From NCBI GenBank assembly GCA_964595955.1, contig CAZQSF010000143.1, positions 1-6,360 of the forward strand: DNA of 6,360 nt. Reading direction: 5' to 3'. The notes beneath the pieces are model-generated. The model saw nothing but the letters and a program-made list of their open reading frames with translations. It had not been told where the DNA came from and did not search any database. Source of the stretch: JAJDFU01 sp964595955. Its GTDB lineage: Bacteria > Bacteroidota > Bacteroidia > Chitinophagales > Saprospiraceae. Positions 6,026 to 6,360 of the stretch are shown here, piece by piece. The position numbers and the translations under genes are program-made. Within the stretch, counting starts at the first letter, position 1. Each line of letters opens with the position of its first letter.

Positions 6026-6058
6026 AGACTTTTGAAGTCTCCAAGGCTTCAAAAGTCT
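6026..6058. repeat. REP-like palindrome E
   Basis: Arms AGACTTTTGAAGTCT (6026-6040) and AGGCTTCAAAAGTCT (6044-6058) surround the centre CCA. The single arm difference (A to G at 6046) faces a T and would give a G-U pair in plus-strand RNA or a G-T pair in plus-strand DNA. It is 15 bases downstream of palindrome D and 52 bases upstream of the caspase-like start codon. D and E together form a two-unit cluster resembling a BIME. Confidence 0.93.
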
Positions 6059-6110
6059 GCTTGAAATCCGCTATCTTCACCCTGTTTAGAGTATACAAGC
6101 CTGTAGCCCC

Positions 6111-6360
6111 ATGCCACCAAGTTTCACCGATAATACGAGAGGAATGGGCGGTCCGCCTGCCCCCTCCGGTGGTTCCACCGGCAGGTCCTGGTTCTTTGGT
6201 ATTGGGATCGACCGGTACCGGGATGCTCGCATTCCCAATCTCAAGTATGCCGTGCGCGATATGGAGGCGGTTTACGAGCGCTTGCTGAAGGACTACGACC
6301 TGGAGGAGGATACCCGCTACCATATTCTGTTGAGAAATGAAGAAGCTACGAAACGGGCTA
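6111..6360 (+). CDS. Caspase-family (peptidase C14) protein, N-terminal part
   Basis: An open frame runs from ATG 6111 off the window end (83 codons visible). An in-frame stop at 6087-6089 closes it upstream. The first 26 residues are Pro/Gly/Ser-rich and look disordered. From residue 27 the sequence SWFFGIGIDRYRD, then IPNLKYAVRDMEAVYERLLKDYDL, matches the opening beta-strand and helix of the bacterial caspase/metacaspase p20 domain (pattern G-I-x-x-Y, then L-x-x-A-x-x-D). HILLRNEEATKRA fits the next strand and helix. The catalytic His and Cys lie beyond the window, so activity cannot be judged. Bacterial caspase-like proteins are Arg/Lys- or Asp-directed cysteine proteases, often fused to sensor or effector domains. 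An internal ATG at 6144, preceded by AGAGGA, is an alternative start. No Shine-Dalgarno motif precedes 6111. Palindromes D and E lie just upstream. Confidence 0.8.
   Translation, partial: MPPSFTDNTRGMGGPPAPSGGSTGRSWFFGIGIDRYRDARIPNLKYAVRDMEAVYERLLKDYDLEEDTRYHILLRNEEATKRA

Noticed and set aside
3993..6058. CRISPR array made of the repeated palindromes
   Set aside because: The repeats are separated by whole genes or by irregular short gaps, not by uniform spacers, and no cas genes are present.

Overview
The window looks like a chromosomal segment from a member of the Bacteroidota, most likely the Saprospiria (Lewinella/Phaeodactylibacter-like). This is inferred from protein style: a FISUMP-type secreted domain, Uma2-family expansion, a bacterial caspase-like protein and a REP-type transposase. 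Coding regions look GC-rich, and almost no start codon has a Shine-Dalgarno motif, which fits Bacteroidota. The genus is not proven by the sequence.

Left half (1-3380), ordinary chromosomal genes. A MATE-family multidrug/Na+ antiporter is on the minus strand (167-1552), with a strong hairpin directly after its stop codon. A divergent intergenic region carries a long imperfect palindrome (about 1612-1706). It separates the MATE gene from a short-chain dehydrogenase/reductase (1817-2830, plus). That gene meets a two-CBS-domain protein (minus) tail to tail, with overlapping stop codons.

Right half (3381-6360), an unusual co-oriented array, all on the plus strand: Uma2 copy 1, palindrome A, Uma2 copy 2, palindrome B, a secreted FISUMP-domain protein, palindrome cluster C, a REP-associated tyrosine (Y1/HUH) transposase, palindromes D and E, and the start of a caspase-family protein cut by the window end. 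The palindromes are one family: two 15-nt arms, AGACTTTTGAAGTCT and its reverse complement, around a 3-nt centre. They occupy every intergenic gap from 3993 to 6110. One copy abuts the transposase start, and another contributes the transposase stop codon. One palindrome carries a paired, structure-preserving change, so the hairpin itself appears to be conserved.

The two Uma2 genes are a recent tandem duplication: 8 differences in 612 bases, with an identical 519-base core. The most interesting reading is a RAYT/REP system whose palindromes punctuate a run of accessory genes (putative nuclease pair, secreted protein, caspase-like protein). Whether the transposase mobilises these cassettes or the palindromes are mRNA-end structures cannot be decided from this window alone.
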